Positions 24,863 to 35,600 of a stretch of 64,000 bases of DNA are shown here, in pieces (the stretch's first letter is position 1; each line of letters begins with the position of its first letter). The stretch comes from Thermoleophilaceae bacterium (GTDB lineage: Bacteria > Actinomycetota > Thermoleophilia > Solirubrobacterales > JACPNS01): the NCBI GenBank assembly GCA_016463365.1, contig JAEMRJ010000001.1, positions 7,320 to 71,319 on the forward strand. Direction: 5' to 3'. A program made the translations under genes and the position numbers. The notes below the pieces were generated by a model. That model searched no databases. It saw only the letters and a program-made list of their open reading frames with translations, and had not been told where the DNA came from.

Positions 24863-26074
24863 ATGGCACATTTCGACCTTCAATATTTCCAGAGCACCCA
24901 GGGCGAACGCAACGGCGCGATCACCTGGGCCCTGACCCTGCACGGCGACCAGCTGCAGCGTCACGTTCGCAAACGCTTCCACCAAGACTCGGACGATCTC
25001 TACCAAGACCTCGTCACCGAGCTGTTTCGCGCGAACTTCGATAAGCACCGCGACCTCCTTGAGTCCGGCGACTATGACCGCCTCCAAGGATGGTTCGACA
25101 ACGCAGCCAAGTGGGCGTTGTCAGAAACCCACAACCGGGCTGCACAGACCGACTTCGAGCAGAACGTCGAAATAACCACCGACGGCGATCTGCCGGAGTA
25201 CGCCTTTGACCCGGCTGCAGCCGGTGAACCAGACCCGATCGACCCGCAAGTGATCACCGTTCTCAAGAACGTTCGAAATCAAAAGGTCGTCCAATCGCTC
25301 GTGCTCTCCTCGCAGGGCCTCGGCTGGGATGAGATCGCGCAGCTGGTTGGATTCTCCAGCCGGCAAGCGGCTCACCGCGCCTGCAACTCGCCCAAGGTGG
25401 TTCGAGAACTCGCCTTCGCTTGGCGCGCCCTGAAGGGCGACGAACTCTGCCCCGAGATCGCCACTGATCTCGCAACTGTCGCTTGGACTGTCGGAGATCT
25501 CGACCCCGAGATTCAGCAGCGGGTTAATGCGCACGTCGCCACCTGCCCAACATGCAGCGCGATCCTCGAGACACACAAGAACACGCTCGCCGCGGCGCCC
25601 GCGTTCTTCCCGATGCCCGCGATGCTCGTCCTCACCAACGACAGCGCCACAAGTCACGCGGTCGCCGGCCTCGATGCAATCTCCGCGAAGTTTCACAACT
25701 TCATTTACTGGATCACCGGCCAATCCTCGACAGGCACCTGGAGCGCACCACGAGCCGCAGGTGTTGCCACAGCCAGCGTTTTGCTGGTCGGTGGGGGAGG
25801 GGCCGCTGTTCACAAAGCGACCACCGACCGCAGTAGCAACGACACCTCGGCCGCGACTACTCCCGCGCCGCAGAGCTTTTACGACCAAGTAAACGTGCCT
25901 CCAGTCGAGCGTCCGACGCCACGACCCAAGCACAAAAAGAAGACGCCGAAGGCAACCCAGGTTGCCGCGCCGGTCGCACCGGCACCGCAGGCGACTAGCG
26001 CTCCCGCGCAGACGTCAACACCCAAGCAAACAACAGGGGATGGCTCTAGCGAGTTCCTTCCGGAAGAACGCTAA
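24863..26074 (+). CDS. ECF sigma / zinc-finger anti-sigma membrane fusion with GSSEFLPEER tail
   Basis: 403 residues. Region 2 of an ECF sigma factor is at about 30-95 (QDSDDLYQDLVTELFRANF), region 4 with helix-turn-helix at about 145-185 (SSQGLGWDEIAQLVGFSSRQ). A zinc-finger anti-sigma motif H-x3-C-x2-C (HVATCPTC) follows near 224, then a membrane helix at about 297-318, a Lys/Pro linker and the C-terminal tail GSSEFLPEER. Such ECF proteins with fused zinc-finger and membrane domains are known in actinobacteria and are thought to sense envelope state. It lies behind P4 with a leaderless arrangement, implying autoregulation. The identical tail on the T4SS-operon fusion suggests that both tails meet the same external partner or protease. 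Confidence 0.82.
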   Translation: MAHFDLQYFQSTQGERNGAITWALTLHGDQLQRHVRKRFHQDSDDLYQDLVTELFRANFDKHRDLLESGDYDRLQGWFDNAAKWALSETHNRAAQTDFEQNVEITTDGDLPEYAFDPAAAGEPDPIDPQVITVLKNVRNQKVVQSLVLSSQGLGWDEIAQLVGFSSRQAAHRACNSPKVVRELAFAWRALKGDELCPEIATDLATVAWTVGDLDPEIQQRVNAHVATCPTCSAILETHKNTLAAAPAFFPMPAMLVLTNDSATSHAVAGLDAISAKFHNFIYWITGQSSTGTWSAPRAAGVATASVLLVGGGGAAVHKATTDRSSNDTSAATTPAPQSFYDQVNVPPVERPTPRPKHKKKTPKATQVAAPVAPAPQATSAPAQTSTPKQTTGDGSSEFLPEER

Positions 26075-26151
26075 CCACTGCCACCGCGACCGAACCGGAA
26101 GAGATCAACAACATGCTCATTTCAGCCAGACCAACCAACAAAGGAAAGTCA

Positions 26152-29100
26152 ATGAACAAGAAGATCCGCGCGATGGTCGTTGCGGCGCTCACCGTCGCTT
26201 CGGTCTTCGCGTTCTCAACATCGGCTCAGGCCGGCAACTACACCGTGACGCCAAATCCATGCGGACAATGGGGCGGCGGCTACGGCAGCAACGGCTGGGG
26301 CTTGGGTATCAACTGCGTATCCGGCTACTCCTCGTTTCAGCTTGGCGGAGGCTCCGTCGGCCCTCCGGGCACCTACATGTGGCTGAAATCCGATCGCCTG
26401 AACGACGCTACATATCTCTCCTCGCTCAGCCTTTCCTACATTTCGTCTGAGGCCACCGGCAGCGGCGATCACATTCAAGTTCGCGGATGCCAGCGCTACA
26501 CCGGAGTAACCCCGGTCTACTCGGGCGGCCCCAACGGTTCCTGCGTCGGCGGCGTGATGGCCTTCCCCAACCAGACTGCCGGCTTTGCCTGGCGCACCTT
26601 CGGCGCTGGCGCACTTGCATGCGGAAGTAACTGCGGCGGATACCAGATCGACACCTCCGCCAGCTACACCAGCGGCCACGTCTGGATCAACGGCGTCAGC
26701 GCCGAGATCACGGACAACACGGCGCCGGTCACGACCAGCGGCTTTGCCAGCCACGAGATCAGCCAGGGCGGCTGGATCAACGGCAGCGCCGGCTTCGGCG
26801 CCACAGGCACCGATTCAAACGGCAGCGGAATAACCAACATCACCTTCTATCCCGGCGATCCGCTTCTGACCGTCTCGCAGAACAAGAGCTGCAACTACGC
26901 GCAGTGGATTCCCTGCACCCTGGTTGTCGGCACAACTGCAGGAAGCTCCTTTGACACGACGGCGATGTCAGATGGATCGCACACCGGCTACTACACGTCA
27001 ACCGACGCCGGCGGAAACACCGGCCAGAGCGCGTCCTTCACCTACAAGACAGACAACACTGATCCGACGACGCCGAGCTCGATCGCAGCCAGCACCGACG
27101 GCCAGAGCGGATGGAGTTCAGACAACTCGATCGGCGCAAGCTGGAACAATGGGGCAGAGGTTGCAGAAACCGCAACTCAGTCGGGCCTTGATCAGGTGAT
27201 CATCGACGTCAACCCGACGACCGGCGGTCAGACCGACCCCGCGCCGGTGACAGTTCCCGTCGGCGGCAGCGCCTCTGGCATTTCGGCAACGACCTCGAGC
27301 ATCAGCGGCCTCGCACTTCCGGAAGCGGGCGCCTGGACTCTTCGCCTGCAGCTGGTCGACAAGGCCGGGAACGTTTCTGACGTCGGGGATGGATCCGGTT
27401 CGTCTGCCGACTCGGACATCTCGGTTGGTTATGACCCGAACCCACCAGCTTCACCGGCTGGCGTTGCGAACGGCTGGATCAGTCGAGATGAGCTTGCCGC
27501 TGGTTTCGATCAGGAGTTCACCTACTCCGCGCCGCCGCAGGCAATCGCACAACTCTGCGGATTCGCAGGCGCGATCGACAAGAACATCAACGGCACCGCT
27601 GGCTCGACCATCAACGTGCCCGGCGATGGAAGCGTCCGCTCATGGCAACTCCCAGGCACACTCGACGAGGACACGCACTACGTCCACTTGCGCGCAGTCA
27701 GCTGCAACGGCCTCGCCTCACCAACCACTGAAACCGTGACAGCTCCAGTTGACCGCACCGACCCGGTTGGAACGATCAGCGGCGTTGAAAACGGCAAGTG
27801 GTACAAGGACGGCCAGCTCGTCGAGCTGCTCGGCAGTGACGTACTTTCCGGGATGGCACCAGCCCCTCCCTCCGACACCGAGTCCACACTTGGCGCCTAC
27901 CTCTCCTACACCATCAACGGTTCGGGGCCGCTCGACAAGGATGCCCCCCGCGGCGACACCACCTCACTCCCGATCACCGGCGAAGGTCAGAAAGAACTCC
28001 GCTTCTCACCGGTCGACCTCGCTGGCAACAAGGCGGCGGCCAAGGTCGCAACCTTCGGCATCGACGCAACCAACCCCAACGGCTACATCGACCGCCCGGA
28101 CGCTGCGCGTCCGACGCTGCTCTCCTCAAAGCTGACCGACGCGCCTTCTGGCGTCTCATATGCCGTCTTCTCCGTCCGCCCCACGGGCAGCTCTGACGCA
28201 GACTGGATTCAGCTGCCGACCTCGCTCACAGGAGCAGACGGCAACGTCGTCGGAGCAGCTGTCGCCTCTGGCAGCGCAACAGCCCGTTTCCCGGACACAA
28301 GCCTGCCGCAGGGCAGCTACGACGTCCGCGTTCAGGCCTTTGACCAGGCAGGTAACCCCTTGGCCACTCAGCGCTATCAGGACGGCTCGCTTGCCCGGGT
28401 TGAGAACCCGATGCGCGCAGCGACAGGCGTCTCATTGAAGCTCTTCAAGGCTCTTCGCGAGTGCAAGAAGAACAAGAACGGAAAGATGAAGTGCGCAATC
28501 AAGAAGTGCACCAAAAAGACCAAGGGCACTTGCTACAAGGTTCTAAAGGGCAAAGTCGTCCTCCAGGGCGGATCAACCACCGTCACTTCGGCCTACAACC
28601 GCGGAGCGATCGCCACCGGTGTCCTCACCGACGCAAACGGCGCCGCGCTCAAGAACACCGAAGTTTCGATCTCAACGACGACCAAGGTTCACGGCAAGAG
28701 CGCCGAAGTTGGCACCGCGACAACTGACGCAAACGGCATCTGGGCGCTCCGCGTTCCTGCCGGCGTGAACCGCGCCGTCAAGGCCACATATCTCGGCACC
28801 GAAACTCGCCGCCCGTCAACGAGCTCGGCAACGATGAACACGCAGGCCAAGCTCAAGCTGAAGGTGAGCAAGAAGCGCGCCAAGACCGGTCAAAGCATCA
28901 CGTTCTCGGGCAAGGTCACGCCATATGACGCCGCATACCCCAGCGGCGGCAAGATCGTCGCTCTGCAGTTCTTTGCGGCCAAGAAGTGGCGCCCGGCAGT
29001 TGGAGTGGCCCACACTGACAAGAACGGCAAGTTCAAGATCAGCTACAAGTTCGACGGCAAGAAGGTCAAGGCAAAGATCATCTTCCGCGTCGTTGCCCCG

Positions 29101-29166
29101 TCTGAAGATGCCTGGGGTCACGCCTTCAGCGTCTCAAAGCCGATCAACATCAAGCTCAACTACTAA
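26152..29166 (+). CDS. Large exported Ig-like surface protein
   Basis: 1004 residues. The start at 26152 has an AAAGGAAAG ribosome site and yields a signal peptide ending SAQA-G; an earlier in-frame ATG is rejected. The mature protein is Gly/Ser/Thr-rich beta structure with Ig-like repeats (for example SASFTYKTDNTDPTTPSS and LVDKAGNVSDVGDG), Cys pairs, and a Lys-rich C-terminal part with two tandem beta-sandwich modules (VSKKRAKTGQSITFSGKVTP). No sortase motif or membrane anchor is seen. It could coat the cell or promote mating contacts. It is read in the same direction as the sigma fusion 77 bases upstream and ends at a terminator. Confidence 0.8.
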   Translation: MNKKIRAMVVAALTVASVFAFSTSAQAGNYTVTPNPCGQWGGGYGSNGWGLGINCVSGYSSFQLGGGSVGPPGTYMWLKSDRLNDATYLSSLSLSYISSEATGSGDHIQVRGCQRYTGVTPVYSGGPNGSCVGGVMAFPNQTAGFAWRTFGAGALACGSNCGGYQIDTSASYTSGHVWINGVSAEITDNTAPVTTSGFASHEISQGGWINGSAGFGATGTDSNGSGITNITFYPGDPLLTVSQNKSCNYAQWIPCTLVVGTTAGSSFDTTAMSDGSHTGYYTSTDAGGNTGQSASFTYKTDNTDPTTPSSIAASTDGQSGWSSDNSIGASWNNGAEVAETATQSGLDQVIIDVNPTTGGQTDPAPVTVPVGGSASGISATTSSISGLALPEAGAWTLRLQLVDKAGNVSDVGDGSGSSADSDISVGYDPNPPASPAGVANGWISRDELAAGFDQEFTYSAPPQAIAQLCGFAGAIDKNINGTAGSTINVPGDGSVRSWQLPGTLDEDTHYVHLRAVSCNGLASPTTETVTAPVDRTDPVGTISGVENGKWYKDGQLVELLGSDVLSGMAPAPPSDTESTLGAYLSYTINGSGPLDKDAPRGDTTSLPITGEGQKELRFSPVDLAGNKAAAKVATFGIDATNPNGYIDRPDAARPTLLSSKLTDAPSGVSYAVFSVRPTGSSDADWIQLPTSLTGADGNVVGAAVASGSATARFPDTSLPQGSYDVRVQAFDQAGNPLATQRYQDGSLARVENPMRAATGVSLKLFKALRECKKNKNGKMKCAIKKCTKKTKGTCYKVLKGKVVLQGGSTTVTSAYNRGAIATGVLTDANGAALKNTEVSISTTTKVHGKSAEVGTATTDANGIWALRVPAGVNRAVKATYLGTETRRPSTSSATMNTQAKLKLKVSKKRAKTGQSITFSGKVTPYDAAYPSGGKIVALQFFAAKKWRPAVGVAHTDKNGKFKISYKFDGKKVKAKIIFRVVAPSEDAWGHAFSVSKPINIKLNY

Positions 29167-29202
29167 CCATCCCCGCAGTTCCCGCCAGAATTGGCTGCAA
29201 TT

Positions 29203-29236
29203 GAGCGTCTCGCCCTATCGGCGGGGCGCTCTTTTT
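29203..29236 (+). terminator. Intrinsic terminator after Ig-like protein
   Basis: GAGCG..CTCGCC pairs with GGCGGGGCGCTC around a CTAT loop, followed by TTTTT. Confidence 0.8.
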
Positions 29237-29386
29237 CTGCCCCGACACGTGTTCCTAGAAGTGTCGCTCCGCGCCGCTATCGCCCTTTGGGCGACGGCGA
29301 CCTCGATTGGAAGTTCTGTTGCGTGCACCCTTAGGCGAAACATGCAGGGGAGACCTGCCGATAGAACTAGTTAGAACAAACAAGCA

Positions 29387-32300
29387 ATGAACACAAGAAT
29401 CCTCAACATTCCCAAGACCCTTTTGCTCGCGTTCGCGCTTGCCGGGGGCATCCTTGTGCTGCTGCAGAGCTCTCGCAGCGCGCCTGCTCTGGCGACGCCT
29501 GGTCCCAGCGCTTCGACCCCCGCTTCGACTCGCAGTGCCCCAAACAACACCCGACTTGTGACGGTGCTTCTGACCTCCAACTCCTTCACCGCTCGCCTGC
29601 CCGAGCGCGCAACAGATTTGCTGACCACGACCAAGGGCACGACCGCTGCGCGCCTTGCTGCTCAGCGCAACCCCTTCAAGCGTTCGGGGTCCGAAGCCGT
29701 TGCAGCTTCGATCGCCGAGCACGCACGCAACGCGGCCCTCCCGCTCATCCGCGAAGCGGCCGCTCCGGACCTTGCCGCAAGCCAGGCGCTCCAGCGCAAG
29801 ATCCGCCGGCTCGGCGGCAGAATTGTGAGCGCCAGTCCTATCCCGAATCAGATCGTTATGCGCATCGACGCCTCTGCGATCCCGTCGCTTAAGCGCGACC
29901 CGCGCGTCGCGAGCGTCACCGCCGCAAAGCTTCCAGTTTCTCTTGCAGGTCCGATCGACGGCTCTGCGATCTGGTGGGCCAACGGCTTCACCGGACAAGG
30001 ACCGTCTCTCGACGGAAACGGCAGCCCCGATGCCGTCGTCTTCGATACCGGCATTCGCGTCAATCACAACTACTTCAAGTCTCGTTTACTCGGCGATTGC
30101 TCCACCTGCCAGGGCTCAGGTCCGACTCGCGTGACGTCACCAGTGATTCGTAGCGACTTCTCAGGCTCAAAACACGGCAACACGATTGGCGCGACCATCG
30201 CAGCGACGTCCTTCTCAGGAGGACCGAACCCGACCAGCGGCGTCGGCATGGCCTACGGCATCGACAAGCTCTACGACAACTACCAGGCCACCAATCCCTA
30301 CCTCTGGGATCTTGGAATCAATGTGGGAAGCGACACCGGCCTCGGCGGCAACACCGACCTGCCGGAGGTCATCAACTACAGCGCCACGATTTATCAAAAC
30401 ACGGTGGATCTTGACCCCGCCTGGAACTACTTCGATGCCCTCGAATCCCGCTTCGGAATCCTCAACACGATCGGCGGCGGCAATTGCGGCATCGCCGATC
30501 CCTTTTACACAAACTGCGCAACCGGTCCTCACCGCATCGGCACCCCCGGTGTCAACTACAACGTTCTCACGATGGGCGGCCAAGACCCCGGCGCGGATCC
30601 CACCAACACAGCCACCTATGCGCCGTGGCCAAACAGTTCGCCGGGGCCGACGTGGGGAGGACGCAAAAAGCCAGACATGATCGGACCAGTCTCAGGCATC
30701 GCCGGCACTCCTTCCGCAATTGACGACGTCTCCACGACGTCTTTCGGTCAAGGCACCAGCTTCGCCGCACCAGTGGCCGCAGCTGGAGCTCTGCTCCTCG
30801 GTTCCGCCGGCGTCTACCTGCCAACCGCGCAGAAGGCCATCATGATCAACTCCGCGCGGCCCGTCCAAGGCCAGACCTACTGGACCCCGCGCACCGGATG
30901 GGGCGCGATCAACATGGACGCCGCCTACTACGACCGCGGCAACTACGTCAACGGCAACGTTTCCGGCAGCGGCGCAAACAGCGCACGCTTCTTTCAGGTG
31001 ACCGGCGTCGCAAGCGACGATCGCGCGACTCTTGTCTGGAATCGCCGCACATCGCTCGACAACATCACCAATCCCGACAACCTTCAGATCACCAACCCCG
31101 CCTACTACAACCTCACAGACCTCGACCTCACTCAGTTTGACCCCGGCACGCTCACCGCTACATCGACCGGCGGATCCGACGCCGCAGACACCGTCGACAC
31201 CGATCAGACCATCACGGCCGCGAACCCGATGCCCGGAAACGGGAGCGACGGGGGGGACAACGTTGAGCAGATTCGATCAACCGGTACGGGTACGCAGATC
31301 CTGAAAGTGAAAGCTCTTTCCAGCGTTGACGGCACCCCCGCAGAGCCGTACTCCCTTGCAACAACAAACCCGATCACAGCACTCTCAACACCGATTCCAA
31401 CTGTCGCGCTCGCAACAGTTCCATCGGTTCAAGGCGTAGGCCAGAACGTCACCGTAACCGCCACAGTTCAAAACCCCTCTAACGATCTTCCGCTGGCCAG
31501 CTCGAGCGTCCTCCTAACACTTCCCGCTGGCACCACTCTTATCACCGGCGCAAATCCAGCTCCACTCGGAACAATCGCGCCCAACGGAACAACCATCGCG
31601 ACCTGGACTCTCCAGGGGAACACCGCTGGCCCAAAAAACCTTTCGGCTGACATCTCCGGAACTGCATACGGCGAAAATTTCGCAGGCAACGACACCGACT
31701 CCTTCCAAGTCGACGGGACGCCTCCAGTCGTCTCAATCACTCCGACGCCTGCATACTCCACCACAACTAATCCAGCGTTCACCTGGTCAGCGACTGACTC
31801 TCAGAGCACCGTGGCCAACTACGACGTTGAAACTGCGCTCGACGCAGGACCTTGGACGCCGGCGCTCACAAATACAACGCTCACCACGACCATTGCCTCT
31901 GGCGGCGAAGGGCAAGTCGTGCATCTCCGAGTGCGAAGCAGGGACACCTTTGGCAACGAGTCCGGATGGAGCGAAGTCTCAACAACGATCGACGCCGCTC
32001 CGCCGATCATCGCCTTCGGCTCAAGCCAAACACCCTCATCAGGAACCATCAATGTCCCGGTCACATACAGCAACGTCGGCAGCCCAGTGACAAGCGCCGT
32101 TTACTCATTCGCGCCTACCGCTGGCACCCCTAACAAACCTCTGACGGCCGCGCCCGCAACCTACTTCAACACAACACGCTCCGTCGTCACCGCCACGCTC
32201 CTCGTAACGGTCACCGACGCCGCCGGACACACCGCAACCAAGGCCCAGGCCTACTCCGTCGCGCAGACAACGATCGCCGCCAACCTTCAGATTGCCAAAC

Positions 32301-32551
32301 CCAAGATCAAGTCGCGCACAGCAACGATCAAGGGAACGATCAACAGCTCCGCGGCCGGCAAGGTCACCCTGACCGTCCGACGCAAGGGCAAGACCGGCAC
32401 AAGAAAAGTCACAAAGCGCGCCGCGATCAAGAGCGGCCGCTACAGCGCCAAGGTGAAGCTCAAGAAAGGCAAATACACCGTCTCTGCCTCATTCACAGGT
32501 TCTCCAGGCGTCACCACAGCGAACACGAAGCGCTCTTTCACCGTTCGCTGA
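29387..32551 (+). CDS. Exported subtilisin-like serine protease with Ig-like C-terminus
   Basis: 1054 residues. A hydrophobic N-terminal segment (about 8-28) exports the protein and a prodomain-like region follows. The S8 catalytic triad is visible: Asp220 in VVFDTG, His263 in KHGNT and Ser458 in GTSFAAP; GGGNCG near 367 is a candidate oxyanion Asn. After the catalytic domain come beta-sandwich repeats (from about 650) and a final Lys-rich module similar in style to that of the preceding surface protein. No membrane anchor. The upstream 150 bases contain no GATGACAG element and no clear ribosome site. It could process surface proteins, including the tails of the sigma fusions, but that is speculation. 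Confidence 0.85.
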   Translation: MNTRILNIPKTLLLAFALAGGILVLLQSSRSAPALATPGPSASTPASTRSAPNNTRLVTVLLTSNSFTARLPERATDLLTTTKGTTAARLAAQRNPFKRSGSEAVAASIAEHARNAALPLIREAAAPDLAASQALQRKIRRLGGRIVSASPIPNQIVMRIDASAIPSLKRDPRVASVTAAKLPVSLAGPIDGSAIWWANGFTGQGPSLDGNGSPDAVVFDTGIRVNHNYFKSRLLGDCSTCQGSGPTRVTSPVIRSDFSGSKHGNTIGATIAATSFSGGPNPTSGVGMAYGIDKLYDNYQATNPYLWDLGINVGSDTGLGGNTDLPEVINYSATIYQNTVDLDPAWNYFDALESRFGILNTIGGGNCGIADPFYTNCATGPHRIGTPGVNYNVLTMGGQDPGADPTNTATYAPWPNSSPGPTWGGRKKPDMIGPVSGIAGTPSAIDDVSTTSFGQGTSFAAPVAAAGALLLGSAGVYLPTAQKAIMINSARPVQGQTYWTPRTGWGAINMDAAYYDRGNYVNGNVSGSGANSARFFQVTGVASDDRATLVWNRRTSLDNITNPDNLQITNPAYYNLTDLDLTQFDPGTLTATSTGGSDAADTVDTDQTITAANPMPGNGSDGGDNVEQIRSTGTGTQILKVKALSSVDGTPAEPYSLATTNPITALSTPIPTVALATVPSVQGVGQNVTVTATVQNPSNDLPLASSSVLLTLPAGTTLITGANPAPLGTIAPNGTTIATWTLQGNTAGPKNLSADISGTAYGENFAGNDTDSFQVDGTPPVVSITPTPAYSTTTNPAFTWSATDSQSTVANYDVETALDAGPWTPALTNTTLTTTIASGGEGQVVHLRVRSRDTFGNESGWSEVSTTIDAAPPIIAFGSSQTPSSGTINVPVTYSNVGSPVTSAVYSFAPTAGTPNKPLTAAPATYFNTTRSVVTATLLVTVTDAAGHTATKAQAYSVAQTTIAANLQIAKPKIKSRTATIKGTINSSAAGKVTLTVRRKGKTGTRKVTKRAAIKSGRYSAKVKLKKGKYTVSASFTGSPGVTTANTKRSFTVR

Positions 32552-32575
32552 CACTGACTCCTAATTAGCCCTCAT

Positions 32576-32631
32576 ATCTGGCCTCTGAGCCAGATCTCAC
32601 ACCTGTAAAAGGCCGCGCAAGCGGTCTTTTT
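32576..32631 (+). terminator. Hairpin pair ending the protease gene
   Basis: ATCTGGC-6-GCCAGAT, then AAAGGCCGC-GCAA-GCGGTCTTTTT; the second is a clear intrinsic terminator, nearly symmetrical, so it may work on both strands. Confidence 0.75.
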
Positions 32632-32658
32632 CCGTTTAACGACCCGGAAAGGCCGTCG

Positions 32659-35600
32659 ATGCCTGCATCCTCCTCCCAGAAGCCCGCCAAAAGCCGCCAG
32701 AAGCGCGGGCAACTAACCGATAGCGCAACCGCCACGGCAGACGTTCTGGCCTCCAGTAACGCCATTCTGCGCCCCACACGCCCCGGCGCAGGTCAGCGCG
32801 GCCTACAACAGTTTTTCACGCCTCCCGTGGTCTCGGATTTCGCTCACCACGTTTTCGGGCTGAACTCGTTTCCAGTCTTTGACCCAACCGCAGGAGATGG
32901 CGCTCTCCTGACTTCAGCCCCGCGCGACATGCGCTTCGGGGTCGAGATAGACGCCGACCACGTCGCAGTCGGGCCCTACACCGCAATCCGCGGCGACATC
33001 CAGCGCGTCTATCCGCTGATGCGCGCAGCAGGCGTGACTTTCCCGCGCATCCTCGCCAATCCGCCGTTCGGTCTCGACGACTGGTCCGACCGAGCACTCT
33101 CCAAGGGCAAGAAGATCAACAGCACTCTTCTGACCTTTCGCTACTGCCTGGGATTGCTCGATCCGCACGGCGCTGGCTTGTTTGTCGCCGGCCGCGATCG
33201 CTTCAACAAACTCGTACTCGCCGGAGACGAGCTGGATGCCAAGTCAGTCGTCCTGGCCATCGACATCGACGACCTCTTTGACGACGTCGCTCTCCCATGC
33301 ACGATTGCGCTTTTCACTCAGACAAACAACAGATCTGAGATCGCGTTCAGACGCTTCTCTGCCACCGCCGAGGAGCTTGCCACAAAGACCCTCCGAGACG
33401 AAATCCGAGTCGCTTTCCGAGAGGGAACCAACTACGTCCCGGCCGCCCCGCCGAGCCGCGCCTACGACGCCAAGGCGCAGATGGAAACCGACTTCGAGAC
33501 GATCGCCGGAGAATACGAGCGGCGCCTTGCAACCAGTGACCTCACTCAGGACTTCGACGTCATGGTCAAGGGCGGCAAGCTCTCGATCAAGCCTTCACCA
33601 TTCGCGAAGATCGCCGTCGTCCAGCGCGGCTTCGACAAGCTCCGCCAGCTAGAGGGACTGCACGGCCAATCGCCGGCCTACTTCGCGATCAATGTGCGCG
33701 ACTGGAATCTCCTAAACGAACTCGCGCGCGACGAGGTCCTCACGATTGACCCAACCGCGCTCGCGCGGATCGAAAAGCACATCGAGAAGAGCCGCCTTCA
33801 ACTACGGCCGATGTATCCAATCCCGCCGCAGATGCGGCTGGGCTTTCTCGACGACACCGAGCGAATCCAATGCACGACCACCGATGCCGACAAGGGTTAC
33901 CGAACGGGGGAGTGGTACGACGTCACCGTCGACTCCAAAGTAAGCAAGGAGACCGAGACCCGCCTTCACGAACAGCGCAACGGCAAGAGCGAGCTGCGAC
34001 GGTTTGAGAAGGAGAAGAAGATCCTCCGTATTCGCATCGGCGACCAGCTCTTCAACGAGTCCGCCGAGGACATCGAATACATCATCGAGCACTTCGAGTT
34101 GCCCGAGGTGGGCGATCTCGCCACCGATCACCCAAAAGAACTCGAGCACGCTCGCAAAGTTCTAAAGGAGATCTCCGAAGAGAACGGATTTGAATGGGCC
34201 GACTTCCAGCAGGAGGATCTCGCCCGATGCGTGATCAAGGAGCGCGCCCTTCTCACATGGTCGATGGGCGGCGGCAAGACAGCAGGGATTCTTGGCACCG
34301 CAGAGGCCTGGGTTCGCACCGGGCGAGCGAAGAACCGCGTACTCATCATCGCCCCCCAGGACCTCCACGACCAATGGCGCCGCGAGGCCAAGAAGTTCCT
34401 CGGAACCTCCGACCGCCAACTCGAGTCGATCGAGACGCCCGCCGACGCCGAGCGCGTGCGCCGGCACTTCAAGAACGGAGGGGAGGGGTGGTACCTCACC
34501 TCCTACGAAGCGCTTTCGCTCAAAGGCACGCGAGGAACCGAACTACTGCCGGTCCAAGCACTCGCAGAAGCCGGAACCACCGACATTTCCGACCCCGACG
34601 AGCCCGCCATCTCGCGCCTCACGGCGACCACCGAGGAAGCTTGCCCCAGCTGCAAGGAAAACGGCACCCCCTGGAGCGGAACCCATTGCTCGACCTGCGG
34701 CTACACGCATTACCTCACGCGCGTGAAGAACGTGGCCTCGCGATTGTCTGTCGCGTTCAAGGACGGAGTGATCGCCGTTGACGAGCTCTCGATGGTGCGA
34801 GGAGACACTTCGTTGCGCTCGCTCGCACTTCGCGGTATGCGCTCCCGCTGTCGCCTCGGGGCCACCGGAACTCCCATCAGCAACTATGTGAATGATTGCT
34901 TTTGGGGAGTCGCTTGGACCATCGGGTGGGGCTCGCCGCGCTTCCCATATGACTACGAAGCCGGCAAGTCGAAGTTCGAAAAAGACTTCTGCGTAATCGA
35001 ATACCAGATGGGCTCGTCCAAGTCCAACGAGCAGCACCGCAGAGAGCGTCGCAAAGTGATGCCCGAGGTCACCAACCTCTCGATGCTTTGGAAGCTTCTC
35101 TCGATCAACATGGTCCGCCGTCGCCAGACGGACATGGGGGACATGGTCGAACGCACATTCCACCCGGTCGAAGTTCCGATGGGCGTGAACCAGCTCCACA
35201 TGAATACCGCGTGGCTCAAAGGCTTCCCAAGTTGGTTCGCCGAGAAGAACCCCGACCACCCGCTCGTCGAGCACGACCTTGTCGAGAAATTCCAAGCGAC
35301 ACTCGGCCTTCTTTGGAAGATGGAGTACGCCGCATCACTCCCCGAGGCAGATCCCCACGTCGACTGGGTTCGCGAATCCGGCCCGCGCTACATCGAAAAG
35401 CAGCCCAACGGCGCGCAAACCCAGATCAATCCATCGAACATGACGCCCAAGTTCGTCAAGGCGCTCGAAATCATCGAGGAGCACGTCGCCAACGGGGAAA
35501 AAGTTCTTGTCGGTTCCGCGCTCGTCGACGCAGGCCCGCTCGTTTCACGCCTGCTCACAGCTCGCGGAATCAAATCCGCACACATCACCGACATCTCTGC

